DNA from: Streptomyces albireticuli
GTDB taxonomy: Bacteria > Actinomycetota > Actinomycetes > Streptomycetales > Streptomycetaceae
DNA length: 64,000 nucleotides
Direction: 5' to 3'
NCBI RefSeq assembly: GCF_021228125.1
Contig: NZ_JAJQQS010000002.1
Span: forward strand, 986,754 to 1,050,753
Shown here: positions 34,941 through 44,468 of the stretch, in pieces
Position numbering within the stretch: position 1 is the first letter of the stretch
Layout: each line of letters starts with the position of its first letter
Translations under genes and position numbers: made by a program
Notes under the pieces: model-generated
The model's input: only the letters and a program-made list of their open reading frames with translations
What the model was told of the DNA's origin: nothing
Database searches by the model: none

Positions 34941-36365
34941 TCAGACGCCGCCGAGCTGCGCGATCTTCCGGCCGGCCTTGAGGTACACCCCGGTGACCTC
35001 GGCCGCACCGGCCCCGGCCGCGGTGGCCAGGGTCTCCTTGACGACCTCCGCCAGCGGGCGGATGGCCGCGGCCTCGGCCAGCACGACCGACTCCTGGCCG
35101 CCCGAGTGCTCCACGATCAGCCGCAGACCGTTCTGCTTGGCGACCCGGCGCGCGGCCGAGGCGCTCGGCTGGAAGCCCAGGACCTGGCTGAGCACCGTCG
35201 TCGCGGCCTCCGCGCCGTGCTCCGCCAGCTCCACCACGGGCAGCGACTCCACGTCGGTGAAGCTCTTCTTCGAGAACTGCGCGACGAACCCGGCCCGCGC
35301 CGCCATGGCCGCCTCGACGCCGTACAGCGCCGTCACGACCTCGCCGGCCAGGACCTTCTTGAGGTCCATCGGGTGCAGCGACCGCTCCTCGACCCGGGCC
35401 AGCACCAGGGCGACCTCCTGGTCCGTCCACTCGGTCCAGGCCTTGAGGTAGGGCTCCATCAGCCGGTCCGGCACCGACATGATCTTGCCGAAGACATCGT
35501 CGGCCGGGGCGGTCAGACCCACGTAGTTGCCCTTGGACTTGGACATCTTCGCGCCCGTGCCGTCCGTGCCCTCGATCAGCGGCATCGTGACGACGAGCTG
35601 CGGCTTCTGGCCCCGCAGCTCCATCAGCTTGCGGCCCATCTGGAGGTTGAGCAGCTGGTCCGCGCCACCGAGCTCGACGTCGCAGTCCAGCGCGACCGAG
35701 TCCAGGCCCTGTGCGATCGGGTAGAGCAGCTCCGCCATGGACAGGCCCGAGCCGGCCGCCAGCCGGGTGCGGAAGTCCTCGCGCTGGAGCAGCTGCGAGA
35801 CCGGCACCTGGGAGAGCAGACCGAGCAGCTCCGGGAAGGTGTACGGCGCCAGCCAGGAGCTGTTCTGGACGAACGTGACCTTCTCGAAGTCGAAGAACGG
35901 GCGGACCTGCTCGCGGTAGCCCGCGAGGTTCTTCGCGATGTCCTCGTCGGTCAGGGGCGGGCGCTCCGCCGTACGGCCCGTGGGGTCGCCGATCTTGGCC
36001 GTGAAGTCACCGATGAGCAGGGTGACGTCATGGCCCATGCGCTGGAACCGGCTGAGGATGATCACCGGCACGGCGTGCCCGAGGTGGACGTCGGCCGCGG
36101 TGGGGTCGATGCCCAGCTTGATCGAGAGGCCCTTGCCCTCGGCCTTCCGCGCGTCGATGCGCTCGGCGAGCTTCGCCACGCCCGGCAGCACCTCGACCGT
36201 GCGCGAGGCGATCAGCTCGGCCTGCTCCTTCGCCGACAGATCCGTCAGATCGAGATAGCGCCGCGCGCCCGTCTCCGTGAGCAGCCGCTGGACGGTCTGG
36301 TCGGAGGAGAGGTCCTGCGCGAGGAGCTCGCTGGCGCGGGCGACGGATTCGCCGAGGCGTGTCAT
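34941..36365 (-). CDS. tyrS: Tyrosine--tRNA ligase
   Basis: A 474-residue class I aminoacyl-tRNA synthetase. The HIGH-type motif is HLGH in LGIDPTAADVHLGHAVPV, and the KMSKS motif is in GAKMSKSKGNYVGL. The C-terminal 70 residues have the S4-like RNA-binding pattern seen in bacterial TyrRS. The N-terminus carries an extra helical stretch before the catalytic domain, typical of the longer TyrZ-like branch. A TAGACT -10-like hexamer about 100 bases upstream on the minus strand could be its promoter. Confidence 0.97.
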   Translation of the reverse strand: MTRLGESVARASELLAQDLSSDQTVQRLLTETGARRYLDLTDLSAKEQAELIASRTVEVLPGVAKLAERIDARKAEGKGLSIKLGIDPTAADVHLGHAVPVIILSRFQRMGHDVTLLIGDFTAKIGDPTGRTAERPPLTDEDIAKNLAGYREQVRPFFDFEKVTFVQNSSWLAPYTFPELLGLLSQVPVSQLLQREDFRTRLAAGSGLSMAELLYPIAQGLDSVALDCDVELGGADQLLNLQMGRKLMELRGQKPQLVVTMPLIEGTDGTGAKMSKSKGNYVGLTAPADDVFGKIMSVPDRLMEPYLKAWTEWTDQEVALVLARVEERSLHPMDLKKVLAGEVVTALYGVEAAMAARAGFVAQFSKKSFTDVESLPVVELAEHGAEAATTVLSQVLGFQPSASAARRVAKQNGLRLIVEHSGGQESVVLAEAAAIRPLAEVVKETLATAAGAGAAEVTGVYLKAGRKIAQLGGV

Positions 36366-36495
36366 GACGTTCCTGGTGATCGGTGGGAAGGATCGATGAA
36401 GGTGAAGCGGGTGGGGCGCGGGGCACGGAGTGCCCGGCGGCGGGGACGGGGCGGACGCGGACCAGTCTATTCGGACCGGTCGCGCGCCCCGCCTG

Positions 36496-37887
36496 TCACA
36501 CCCCCTGGCTGACCGAGCTCATGTTGAAGTCCGGCACGCGCAGGGCGGGCATCGCGGCACGGGTGAAGTAGTCGCCCCACTCGCGCGGCAGCGTCCGCTC
36601 CGTCCGCCCGGCCTCGGTGGCGCGGGAGAGCAGCGAGACCGGCGACTCGTTGAAGCGGAAGTTGTTGACCTCGCCGACGACCTCGCCGTGCTCCACCAGA
36701 TAGACGCCGTCCCGGGTCAGCCCGGTGAGCAGCAGCGACGCCGGGTCGACCTCGCGGATGTACCAGAGGCACGTCAGCAGCAGGCCGCGCTCGGTGGCGG
36801 CGACCATCTCGTCCAGCGAGCGGGTGCCGCCCCCGTCCAGGATCAGGTTGTCGACGAACGGGGCCACCGGCAGGTCCGTCAGGGCGGCGCTGTGCCGGGT
36901 GGTCACCAGGTGCTCCAGCACCCCGTCGCGGATCCAGTCCGTACGGCCCAGGGGCAGGCCGTTGTCGAACACGGACGCGTCGTCGCCGGAGCTCGCGGTG
37001 AGCACGAAGGGCGCGCACTCCAGGCCCTCGGCGGCCGGGTCGCTGCTCAGGGTCAGCGGCAGCCGCGACAGCTTCTCGCCGATCCGGGTGCCGCCGCCCG
37101 GCTTGGAGAAGACCGTACGGCCCTCGGCCGCGTCCCGGGCCGCCGCCGACCACTGCTGGTAGATCAGCAGGTCGGCCACGGCGGTCGGCGGCAGCAGCGT
37201 CTCGTACCGCCCGGCGGGCAGCTCGATCCGCCGCTCCGCCCAGGAGAGCCGGCGCGCGAGGTCCGCGTCCAGCGCCGACGGGTCGACGTCGCGGAAGTCC
37301 CGGGTGGCCCGGCCCGCCCAGGCGGAGCGCAGCCGGTCCGGGGACTTGGCGTTCAGCTCCAGCGTGCCGGTGGGCTGGTCGTGACGGAGCCGGAGGCCGG
37401 TCGAGGTGCCGAGGTAGTGCGAGGAGACCTCGTGGTGGGCGAAGCCGTAGAGCTCGCGGCCCTCGGCGCGGGCACGGGCGAAGGACTCGCCGAGCGCGGG
37501 CGCGAAGGCGTCGAAGACCGCGGAGGAGGTCTCCGCGGGCCCCTCCGTGAAGTCGGCGGATCCGGGCACGCCCGTCACCAGCGGCCGGGCGTCCTCGGCC
37601 GGCCCGGCCTGCCGCGCGGCGTCCTCGGCGGCCCGCACCAGCGGCTCCAGCTCCGCCGCGGTGACCGCCGACCGGGAGACGACACCGGATGCGGTGCCCT
37701 CCGCGCCGTCGACGGTCGCGATCACGGTGAGCGTACGGCCGCGGGTGACGCCGTTGGTGGTCAGGGCGTTGCCGGCCCAGCGCAGATTGGCGGTGGACTC
37801 CTCGCTCGCGATCACCACACAGCCGTCGGCGCGGGACAGCTCCAGGGCACGCTCGACGATCTCGTGGGGCTTGTTCCGACGGCTCAC
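36496..37887 (-). CDS. Metallopeptidase TldD-related protein (TldE/PmbA-like)
   Basis: A 463-residue TldE-type partner of TldD. In the characterised complex TldE lacks the zinc site but is needed for the TldD/TldE peptidase, which processes peptides such as microcins and modified RiPP precursors. Conserved features are the N-terminal [39 protein letters not shown] and the C-terminal [11 protein letters not shown] region. The GTG start overlaps the TldD stop by 4 bases (GTGA). Confidence 0.92.
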   Translation of the reverse strand: MSRRNKPHEIVERALELSRADGCVVIASEESTANLRWAGNALTTNGVTRGRTLTVIATVDGAEGTASGVVSRSAVTAAELEPLVRAAEDAARQAGPAEDARPLVTGVPGSADFTEGPAETSSAVFDAFAPALGESFARARAEGRELYGFAHHEVSSHYLGTSTGLRLRHDQPTGTLELNAKSPDRLRSAWAGRATRDFRDVDPSALDADLARRLSWAERRIELPAGRYETLLPPTAVADLLIYQQWSAAARDAAEGRTVFSKPGGGTRIGEKLSRLPLTLSSDPAAEGLECAPFVLTASSGDDASVFDNGLPLGRTDWIRDGVLEHLVTTRHSAALTDLPVAPFVDNLILDGGGTRSLDEMVAATERGLLLTCLWYIREVDPASLLLTGLTRDGVYLVEHGEVVGEVNNFRFNESPVSLLSRATEAGRTERTLPREWGDYFTRAAMPALRVPDFNMSSVSQGV

Positions 37888-39452
37888 TGACCCGCCTCCT
37901 CGGTGGTGTTCAAGATGTTGACGCCCTGGAAAAGGGCCGACGGGCAGCCGTGCGAGACCGCGGCGATCTGCCCCGGCTGTGCCTTCCCGCAGTTGAACGC
38001 GCCGCCGAGGACATAGGTCTCCGGCCCGCCGACGGCCGTCATGGAGCCCCAGAAGTCGGTGGTCGTCGCCTGGTAGGCGACGTCCCGCAGCTGCCCGGCC
38101 AGCCGCCCGTCGCGGATCGCGTACGCCCGCTGCTGGGTGAACTGGAAGTTGTACCGCTGCATGTCGATGGACCAGGACCGGTCACCGACCACATAGATAC
38201 CGTTCTCCACCCCGGAGATCAGCTCCTCGGTCGAGGGGCCGTCCGGCGCCGGCCGGAGCGAGACGTTCGCCATCCGTTGTACGGGCACGTGCGCGGGGGA
38301 GTCGGCGTAGGCGCAGCCGTTGGACCGGCCCAGGCCGGTGAGCTTCGCGATCCGGCGGTCCAGCTGGTAGCCGGTGAGGACGCCGTCCTTGACGAGGTCC
38401 CAGGACTGGGCCGCCACGCCCTCGTCGTCGTAGCCGACGGTCGCCAGGCCGTGCTCGGCGGTCCGGTCGCCCGTCACGTTCATGATCTCCGAGCCGTACT
38501 TCAGGGTGCCCAGCTTGTCGGGCGTCGCGAACGACGTGCCCGCGTACGCCGCCTCGTAGCCGAGGGCCCGGTCGAGCTCGGTGGCGTGGCCGATCGACTC
38601 ATGGATCGTCAGCCACAGGTTGGACGGGTCGACCACCAGGTCGTACGCCCCGGCGCGGACGCTCGGCGCGCTCATCTTCTCCGCCAGCAGCGAGGGGATC
38701 TCCGCCAGCTCCGCGTCCCAGTCCCAGCCGGTGCCCGTCAGGTACTCCCAGCCCCGGCCGGCCGGCGGCGCCAGGGTGCGCATCGCGTCGAAGCCGCCGC
38801 CCGCCGGGTCCACCGCGACCGCCGTCAGCTGCGGGTGCAGCCGGACCCGCTGCTGGGTGGTGGTCGTGCCGGCGGAGTCCGCGTAGAACTTGTTCTCCTG
38901 CACCGTGAGCAGCGACGCGTCCGCGTGCGCGACGCCCTCGCCCGCCAGCAGCCGCGCGCTCCACTCCGCCAGCAGGGCGGTCTTCTCCGCGTCCGGCACC
39001 TCGAAGGGGTTGACCTCGTAGGAGGAGACCCACGTCCGGTCGGCGTGCACCGGCTCGTCGGCCAGCTCGACCCTCTCGTCGGACCCGGCCGCCGCGATGA
39101 CCTTCGCGGACAGCTTCGCCATCGCCACGGCCTGCCCGGCCACCCGCGCCGCGGCGTCCATCGTCAGGTCCACACCCGCCGCGAAGCCCCAGCAGCCCCC
39201 GTGCACGACGCGCACGGCGTAACCGACGTCGGTGGTGTCCGAGGAGCCCGACAGCCGGGCGTCGCGCAGCCGCCAGGAGGCGCTGCGCACCCGCTCGAAG
39301 CGGAAGTCCGCGTGCTCGGCGCCCAGCGCGCGGGCACGCGCGAGCGCCGCGTCGGCCAGCGGCCGCAGCGGCAGGGCGAGGAATGACTCGTCGACGGAGT
39401 GGGGTGTCGGATGGGGCACAGGGTCCTCCCAGGGGTCGTCGCTGTGAATCAT
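37884..39452 (-). CDS. tldD: TldD family metallopeptidase
   Basis: A 522-residue zinc peptidase. The HExxxH motif reads LWLTIHESIGHATELDRALGYEAAYAG, and the following C-terminal glycine-rich region (GGAFNCGKAQPGQIAAVSHGCPSALFQGVNI) holds a cysteine, as in actinobacterial TldD. With the overlapping TldE gene it forms a two-gene operon. The substrate in Streptomyces is unknown. An internal GTG a dozen codons in is an alternative start. Confidence 0.94.
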   Translation of the reverse strand: MIHSDDPWEDPVPHPTPHSVDESFLALPLRPLADAALARARALGAEHADFRFERVRSASWRLRDARLSGSSDTTDVGYAVRVVHGGCWGFAAGVDLTMDAAARVAGQAVAMAKLSAKVIAAAGSDERVELADEPVHADRTWVSSYEVNPFEVPDAEKTALLAEWSARLLAGEGVAHADASLLTVQENKFYADSAGTTTTQQRVRLHPQLTAVAVDPAGGGFDAMRTLAPPAGRGWEYLTGTGWDWDAELAEIPSLLAEKMSAPSVRAGAYDLVVDPSNLWLTIHESIGHATELDRALGYEAAYAGTSFATPDKLGTLKYGSEIMNVTGDRTAEHGLATVGYDDEGVAAQSWDLVKDGVLTGYQLDRRIAKLTGLGRSNGCAYADSPAHVPVQRMANVSLRPAPDGPSTEELISGVENGIYVVGDRSWSIDMQRYNFQFTQQRAYAIRDGRLAGQLRDVAYQATTTDFWGSMTAVGGPETYVLGGAFNCGKAQPGQIAAVSHGCPSALFQGVNILNTTEEAGQ

Positions 39453-39624
39453 GTCGCGCCGGATCCGCCACTGACCAGTGTTTTCTGTAGGGACCCAACA
39501 GTGACCACGATGCGCTCCTGTTTGAGGCGGGCTGCACGTAGCGTGCTCCGGCCAGATAGTTTTCGTACGGTACAGACGATCAGCAGTCCGATATGGCAGC
39601 TATACGTGAAGGAAGGGTGGTCCC

Positions 39625-40344
39625 TTGAGCCGCTCGGTTCTCGTCACCGGAGGAAACCGGGGCATCGGCCTCGCCATCGCGCGCGCCTTCGCCGAAGCGG
39701 GCGACAAGGTCGCGATCACCTACCGCTCGGGTGAGCCGCCGGCCGCCCTCGTGGATCTGGGGTGCCTGGCCGTGAAGTGCGACATCACGGACCCCGAGCA
39801 GGTCGAGCAGGCGTACAAGGAGATCGAGGAGAAGCAGGGCGCGGTCGAGGTGCTGGTGGCCAACGCCGGCGTCACCCGCGACCAGCTGCTGCTGCGCATG
39901 TCGGAGGACGACTTCACCTCCGTCGTCGACACCAACCTCACCGGCACCTTCCGGGTCGTCAAGCGCGCCTCCCGGGCCATGCTGCGCGCCCGTAAGGGCC
40001 GCATCGTGCTGATCTCCTCCGTGGTCGGCCTGCTGGGCTCGGCGGGTCAGGCCAACTACGCCGCCTCCAAGGCCGGCCTGGTCGGCTTCGCCCGCTCGAT
40101 CGCCCGTGAGCTCGGCTCCCGGAACATCACCTGCAACGTCGTCGCCCCCGGCTTCGTCGACACCGACATGACCCGCGTGCTCAGCGACGAGCAGCGCGAG
40201 GGCATCACCAAGCAGGTTCCGCTCGCGCGCTACGCGCAGCCCGAGGAGATCGCCGCCTCGGTCCGCTTCCTCGCCTCGGACGAGGCCGCATACATCACTG
40301 GAGCCGTCATTCCTGTCGACGGCGGATTGGGCATGGGTCACTGA
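39625..40344 (+). CDS. fabG: Beta-ketoacyl-ACP reductase
   Basis: A 239-residue SDR that reduces 3-oxoacyl-ACP with NADPH. The cofactor motif GGNRGIG is at residues 9-15. The catalytic set is complete: Asn in NANAGVT, Ser in VLISSVVG, and YAASK. Immediate linkage to fabI supports the fatty-acid synthase role. The start is a TTG with GAAGGAAGG upstream, as in the S. coelicolor homologue I recall. Confidence 0.95.
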   Translation: MSRSVLVTGGNRGIGLAIARAFAEAGDKVAITYRSGEPPAALVDLGCLAVKCDITDPEQVEQAYKEIEEKQGAVEVLVANAGVTRDQLLLRMSEDDFTSVVDTNLTGTFRVVKRASRAMLRARKGRIVLISSVVGLLGSAGQANYAASKAGLVGFARSIARELGSRNITCNVVAPGFVDTDMTRVLSDEQREGITKQVPLARYAQPEEIAASVRFLASDEAAYITGAVIPVDGGLGMGH

Positions 40345-40349
40345 ACGTC

Positions 40350-41120
40350 ATGAGTGGAATCCTCGCAGGCAAGCGCATCCTGGTCACCGGCGTCCTCACG
40401 GAGTCGTCGATCGCCTTCCAGGCCGCCAAGGTCGCCCAGAACGAGGGCGCCGAGGTCATCCTGACCGGTTTCGGCCGCCTCTCCCTGGTCGAGCGGATCG
40501 CCAAGCGACTGCCGAAGCCCGCCCCGGTCATCGAGCTGGACGTCAGCAACCAGGAGCACCTCGACGGCCTGGCCGACAAGGTGCGCGAGCACCTCGGCGA
40601 GGGCGTGGCCCTCGACGGCATCGTGCACTCCATCGCCTTCGGCCCGCAGGGCGCCTTCACCTTCCTCGACGCCACCTGGGAGGACGTCTCCACGGCCGTC
40701 CAGGTCTCGGCGTACTCCTACAAGTCGCTGGCCATGGCCCTGCTCCCGCTGATGCGCGAGGGCGGCTCGATCGTCGGTCTGACCTTCGACGCGCAGATCG
40801 CCTGGCCGAAGTACGACTGGATGGGCGTGGCCAAGGCCGCCCTCGAGGGCACCAACCGCTACCTCGCCCGCGACTTCGGTCCCAAGGGCATCCGCTGCAA
40901 CCTGGTCTCCGCCGGTCCGATCAAGTCGATGGCCGCCAAGTCCATCCCGGGCTTCGAGGAGCTCGCGGACGTGTGGAACCACCGCGCCCCGATCGGCTGG
41001 GACCTGGCCGACCCGGAGCCGGCGGGCCGCGGCGTCGTCGGTCTGCTGTCCGACTTCTTCCCGCGCACCACGGGCGAGATCGTCCACGTCGACGGCGGCG
41101 TGCACATGATGGGTGCCTGA
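40350..41120 (+). CDS. fabI: Enoyl-ACP reductase (NADH), FabI/InhA type
   Basis: A 256-residue enzyme that carries out the last reduction of fatty-acid elongation. The NADH motif GVLTESSIAFQAAK differs from classical SDRs as expected for FabI/InhA. The catalytic Tyr-x6-Lys is in KYDWMGVAKAALE, and the substrate loop NLVSAGPIKSMAAKSIPGF is present. It follows fabG by 5 bases and is followed by a perfect hairpin terminator. It belongs to the InhA-like actinobacterial branch. Confidence 0.96.
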   Translation: MSGILAGKRILVTGVLTESSIAFQAAKVAQNEGAEVILTGFGRLSLVERIAKRLPKPAPVIELDVSNQEHLDGLADKVREHLGEGVALDGIVHSIAFGPQGAFTFLDATWEDVSTAVQVSAYSYKSLAMALLPLMREGGSIVGLTFDAQIAWPKYDWMGVAKAALEGTNRYLARDFGPKGIRCNLVSAGPIKSMAAKSIPGFEELADVWNHRAPIGWDLADPEPAGRGVVGLLSDFFPRTTGEIVHVDGGVHMMGA

Positions 41121-41134
41121 CCCCCGGCACCTCG

Positions 41135-41174
41135 GGAAGGCCCGCCCGGACGGAGACGTCCGGGCGGGCCTTCC
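41135..41174 (+). terminator. Hairpin terminator after fabI
   Basis: Perfect 18-base arms GGAAGGCCCGCCCGGACG and complement with a GAGA tetraloop, 14 bases past the stop. Confidence 0.9.
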
Positions 41175-41254
41175 ACGTTCCCGGGTCGTGCGGCCGGGCC
41201 CGCGCCCGCACACTGGGGGAGGGGACCCTCGGGGCGGGAGGAGGCGCACCGGCG

Positions 41255-41569
41255 ATGAGGAACCCGTTCCGCCGTACGGCCGCGCTGCTGTGCACCGCCG
41301 CCGCGCTCACCGTGACCCTGGGACCCGCCGCCCGCGCGGCGCCGCAGGCCGAGTGCGGCACCCGCGTCCACGGCTCGCACGCCAGGGCCGACTGCTTCAA
41401 CGGCAACTCCACCCCCGACCGTGTGCAGCTGCACGTCGAGTGCGCCCGCTGGTGGGACCCGGACATGGACACCGCCCCGGCCGCCGTCGAACCGGCCCGG
41501 CACGTCTCCCTCACCCAGCGCTGCTGGCTGGAGATACGCCGGGCCTGGGTGACGCACCAGCCCGGTTGA
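41255..41569 (+). CDS. Small secreted protein of unknown function
   Basis: A 104-residue precursor. RRTAALLCTAAALTVTLGPAARAA is a Sec signal peptide ending about residue 28. The mature part has four cysteines (ECGT, ADCF, VECA, RCW), probably two disulfides, and two WW/W-containing segments. GGGAGGAGG lies 10 bases before the ATG. No family name is known to me. Confidence 0.8.
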   Translation: MRNPFRRTAALLCTAAALTVTLGPAARAAPQAECGTRVHGSHARADCFNGNSTPDRVQLHVECARWWDPDMDTAPAAVEPARHVSLTQRCWLEIRRAWVTHQPG

Positions 41570-41713
41570 CCCCGCCGGTTCGAGTGACCGGCCCGCCCGT
41601 CCGCCTGTCCGTCCGTGCGTGCGTGCTCCTGTCCCGCCGGCCCGGCCGCGGGCGATCGGCCCGCCCTCCCCTCGTCTTCGTCCCCCGGATGACAACGCGG
41701 GCATGATGCGTTC

Positions 41714-43006
41714 ATGGCACACATGGACGAAGAACTGATCTCGCCCCGGCCCGCCGCCCCTCCCCCGGACGGCGTAACGCGCCCCGGCCCCGACGGCACG
41801 GACTCCCGGCCCTCCGGCGGCGCGCGGGGCGGTCTCCTCGTCGTGGCCCTCGTCATCGCCGCGCTCAACCTCCGGCCCACCGTCACCAGCCTCGGCCCGC
41901 TCCTGAAGGAGGTGCGCGCCGGCCTCGGCATGAGCGGCGCCGTCGCGGGCCTGCTCACCTCCGTGCCCGCCCTCTGCTTCGCCGCCTTCGGGCTCGCGGC
42001 ACCCCGGCTGTCCCGCCGCTGGGGACCGGCCGGGGTGGTGTGCGCCGGGATGGCCGCGACCGCCGCGGGCCTCGCCCTGCGGCCGTTCCTGGGCGGCGTC
42101 CCCGGCTTCCTCGCGCTCAGCGCGCTCGCCCTCGCCGGCATAGCCGTCGGCAACGTCCTGATGCCCGTGGTCGTCAAGCGCTGGTTCCCCGATCGCATCG
42201 GACCCATGACCGGGCTCTACACGATGGCCGTCGCCGCCGGCACCTCGCTCGCCGCCGCCACGACCGTCCCGCTCACCGGGGCGCTGGGCGGCGGCTGGCG
42301 GCTCGGGCTCCTCGCCTGGGCCGCGCTCGCCGTCCTCGCGGTGCTGCCCTGGGCCGTGATCACCGTCCGGGACCGCAGGAACCGGGCCGCGACCCCTGCC
42401 CCGGGAGCCGCGGAGGGCACCTCGCGCACCCGCATCACCCGCAGCCCCACCGCCTGGGCCCTGACCGCCTTCTTCGGCCTCCAGGCCACCAGCGCCTACA
42501 TCGCCATGGGCTGGCTGCCGGCGATCTTCCGGGACGCGGGCGTCCCCGCCGCCACCGCCGGGGTGCTGCTCGCGGTGACGATGCTGATGGGCGTCCCCCT
42601 CTCCTTCCTCCTGCCGCGCCTCGCCGCGCGGCTGGCCCACCAGGGCGTCCTGGCCGTCGCCCTCGCGGTCTGCGGCCTGGCCGGGTACGCGGGGCTGTGG
42701 CTGGCCCCGGCCGGCGGCGCCTGGGCCTGGGTGATCCTGCTGGGCCTCTCCAACTGCGCCTTCTCCCTGGCCCTGACCATGATCGGGATGCGGGCGCGGA
42801 CCGGCGCCGGCGTCGTCCGGCTGTCCGCCTTCGCCCAGAGCGTCGGCTACCTCCTCGCCATGCCCGGCCCGCTGCTCGTCGGCTGGCTCAACGAGACCAC
42901 CGGCGGCTGGGACGTGCCGATCGCCCTGATGGCCGCCCTGATGGTGCCTCAGGCGGTGGCGGGCGTACTGGCGGGCCGCGACCGCGTCGTCGAGGACGAG
43001 ATCTGA
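41714..43006 (+). CDS. CynX/NimT-family MFS transporter
   Basis: A 430-residue, 12-helix major facilitator. After a Pro-rich cytoplasmic start of about 40 residues, the first helix ALVIAALNLRPTVTSLGPLLKEVRAGLGMS matches the cyanate-permease-like subgroup (ALNLRPxxTSxGPLL). The substrate is unknown; relatives move cyanate, nitroimidazoles or other small compounds. A 38-residue transporter-associated protein gene follows on the same strand. Confidence 0.92.
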   Translation: MAHMDEELISPRPAAPPPDGVTRPGPDGTDSRPSGGARGGLLVVALVIAALNLRPTVTSLGPLLKEVRAGLGMSGAVAGLLTSVPALCFAAFGLAAPRLSRRWGPAGVVCAGMAATAAGLALRPFLGGVPGFLALSALALAGIAVGNVLMPVVVKRWFPDRIGPMTGLYTMAVAAGTSLAAATTVPLTGALGGGWRLGLLAWAALAVLAVLPWAVITVRDRRNRAATPAPGAAEGTSRTRITRSPTAWALTAFFGLQATSAYIAMGWLPAIFRDAGVPAATAGVLLAVTMLMGVPLSFLLPRLAARLAHQGVLAVALAVCGLAGYAGLWLAPAGGAWAWVILLGLSNCAFSLALTMIGMRARTGAGVVRLSAFAQSVGYLLAMPGPLLVGWLNETTGGWDVPIALMAALMVPQAVAGVLAGRDRVVEDEI

Positions 43007-43143
43007 CGCCGGCGGCGGGACCCGCCGCGGTGGCGGGAGTCCGGGCCCCGGCCCGCGGGACCGCCCCGGCCGAGGGATATGCCCCCGACCGTGAGGTATG
43101 ACCCTGCTGTCCGGCGCCCGTCGGCCGGTGCGACACTGGAGCC

Positions 43144-43260
43144 ATGCCAGTCCTGGACCCGAACCCCAAAAACGGGCAGAAGATGCTGCTCACCATCCTC
43201 GGCGCGATGCTCGGCATCACCGTCGTCATCGCGGTCATCGCGACCCTCGCGTCCCCCTGA
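43144..43260 (+). CDS. SGM_5486-type transporter-associated small membrane protein
   Basis: A 38-residue protein: MPVLDPNPKNGQKMLL, then one hydrophobic helix ending IATLASP. The PNPKNGQKM start and single helix match a tiny conserved streptomycete family found next to CynX-like transporters. It may be a small regulatory subunit of the transporter; this is inference from position. A hairpin (GGTGGGG...CCCCACC) follows the stop. Confidence 0.8.
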   Translation: MPVLDPNPKNGQKMLLTILGAMLGITVVIAVIATLASP

Positions 43261-43409
43261 CGCGAGGGTGGGGGTAGCCCCACCGTCCCTTAGGGGGCTG
43301 GGCTCAGGGTGAAGTGGGTGGTCCTCCGGATGGGAGCGGGGCGCCGCGCTCCGTAGGTTCGTAGTGCACCGCGAAGAAGCGGTGCGCCGAACCCCTCGGA
43401 GGAGATTCC

Positions 43410-43637
43410 ATGTCCGCCGGTACGAAAGCCCGGATCCGCCCCGGCACCGCGCAGACCAGGCTGCCCTGGTGGGCCCTCGTGCTGCCCGTGGTGGCGTTCG
43501 TGACCCTGCTCGCCCTGCTGACGTCACCGGCCTCGGCCACCGACGCCGTGGAACCGGGTGCCGGGACCGCGGGGCCCGGCACCGTCGCCCGCGTCGTGGA
43601 CTTCGTCCAGCACGCGCTCGGCCGCCTGGCCGCCTGA
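43410..43637 (+). CDS. Small membrane-anchored or secreted protein
   Basis: A 75-residue protein with one hydrophobic helix (LPWWALVLPVVAFVTLLALLTSPASATDAV). The helix is either a signal peptide cleaved near ASA-TD or a membrane anchor. A short amphipathic end (VARVVDFVQHALGRLAA) follows. The ATG has GGAGGAG five bases upstream. Conserved in Streptomyces as far as I recall; function unknown. Confidence 0.82.
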   Translation: MSAGTKARIRPGTAQTRLPWWALVLPVVAFVTLLALLTSPASATDAVEPGAGTAGPGTVARVVDFVQHALGRLAA

Positions 43638-43762
43638 CGGTCGCGCCGGCGGCCGGCGGGGGAGGCCGGACGGAGGCCGGGGGGAGGTTCCGTGGAGGTC
43701 AGGGGGAGGAAGCCTCCCAACACCCCGCGCCTCGCCGTGCTTTTCATGCGAAGCTGGAAAAC

Positions 43763-44281
43763 ATGAGCGCCGAACCGACCCGCAGGATTGTTCTTCTCCG
43801 GCACGCCAAGGCCGAGTGGTCCGACGCGGACGACCATGAGCGTCCCCTCACGGACCGCGGCCGCAAGGACGCCCCGGTCGCGGGCCGCTGGCTCGCCGGC
43901 TCCGGCATCGTCCCCGACCTCGCTCTCTGCTCCACCGCCGTCCGCACCCGCGAGACCTGGAAGCTCGCCGTCCCGGAGCTGCCGCAGCGCCCCCGGACGG
44001 TCTATGAGGACAGGCTCTACGAAGCCTCGCTCGGCGAGCTCATCGCGGTGGTCAACGAGGTGTCCGACGAGGTCGGGGACCTGCTGCTGATCGGGCACAA
44101 CCCCGGGATGCACGCCCTGGCCGACGCCCTGGCGGGGGAGGCGGAGGCCGATCTGCTGCCGCGGATGAACCGTTCCGGGTTCCCCACGTCCGCGATGGCG
44201 GTCCTGACGTTCACCGGCTCCTGGAAGAGCGTCGAGCACGGCGTGGGCCGGCTGGTCGCGTTCTGGAGCCCGAACGCCTAG
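43763..44281 (+). CDS. sixA: SixA-type phosphohistidine phosphatase (histidine phosphatase superfamily)
   Basis: A 172-residue protein with the catalytic RH motif VLLRHAKAEW at residues 13-14 and a second histidine in LLLIGHNPGMHAL. Short size and the LTDRGRKDAPVAGRWL region place it in the SixA group, which removes phosphate from histidine of phosphotransfer domains. The in-vivo target is unknown here. Confidence 0.9.
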   Translation: MSAEPTRRIVLLRHAKAEWSDADDHERPLTDRGRKDAPVAGRWLAGSGIVPDLALCSTAVRTRETWKLAVPELPQRPRTVYEDRLYEASLGELIAVVNEVSDEVGDLLLIGHNPGMHALADALAGEAEADLLPRMNRSGFPTSAMAVLTFTGSWKSVEHGVGRLVAFWSPNA

Positions 44282-44416
44282 CGCGTCGTACGCGCTGCCG
44301 CCGGACGCCGGACCGGTTCGGTGATCGCTCCCGGACCGGGCCCGTCCGGCCCTCCGGGGGCGGTCCGCCCGGGGCCCGGCCGCCGGTGGGTGTGGACCGG
44401 CCCCGGCGACCCGAGG

Positions 44417-44445
44417 ACCGGTTCCGGGCGGTCCCCGGAACCGGT
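44417..44445. terminator. Hairpin terminator between sixA and serB
   Basis: Perfect 12-base arms ACCGGTTCCGGG and CCCGGAACCGGT, with a 5-base loop, lie between convergent stops. Other GACCGG repeats nearby make the region rich in structure. Confidence 0.75.
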
Positions 44446-44468
44446 GATGCCCGTTCCGGCCCGCGCCC

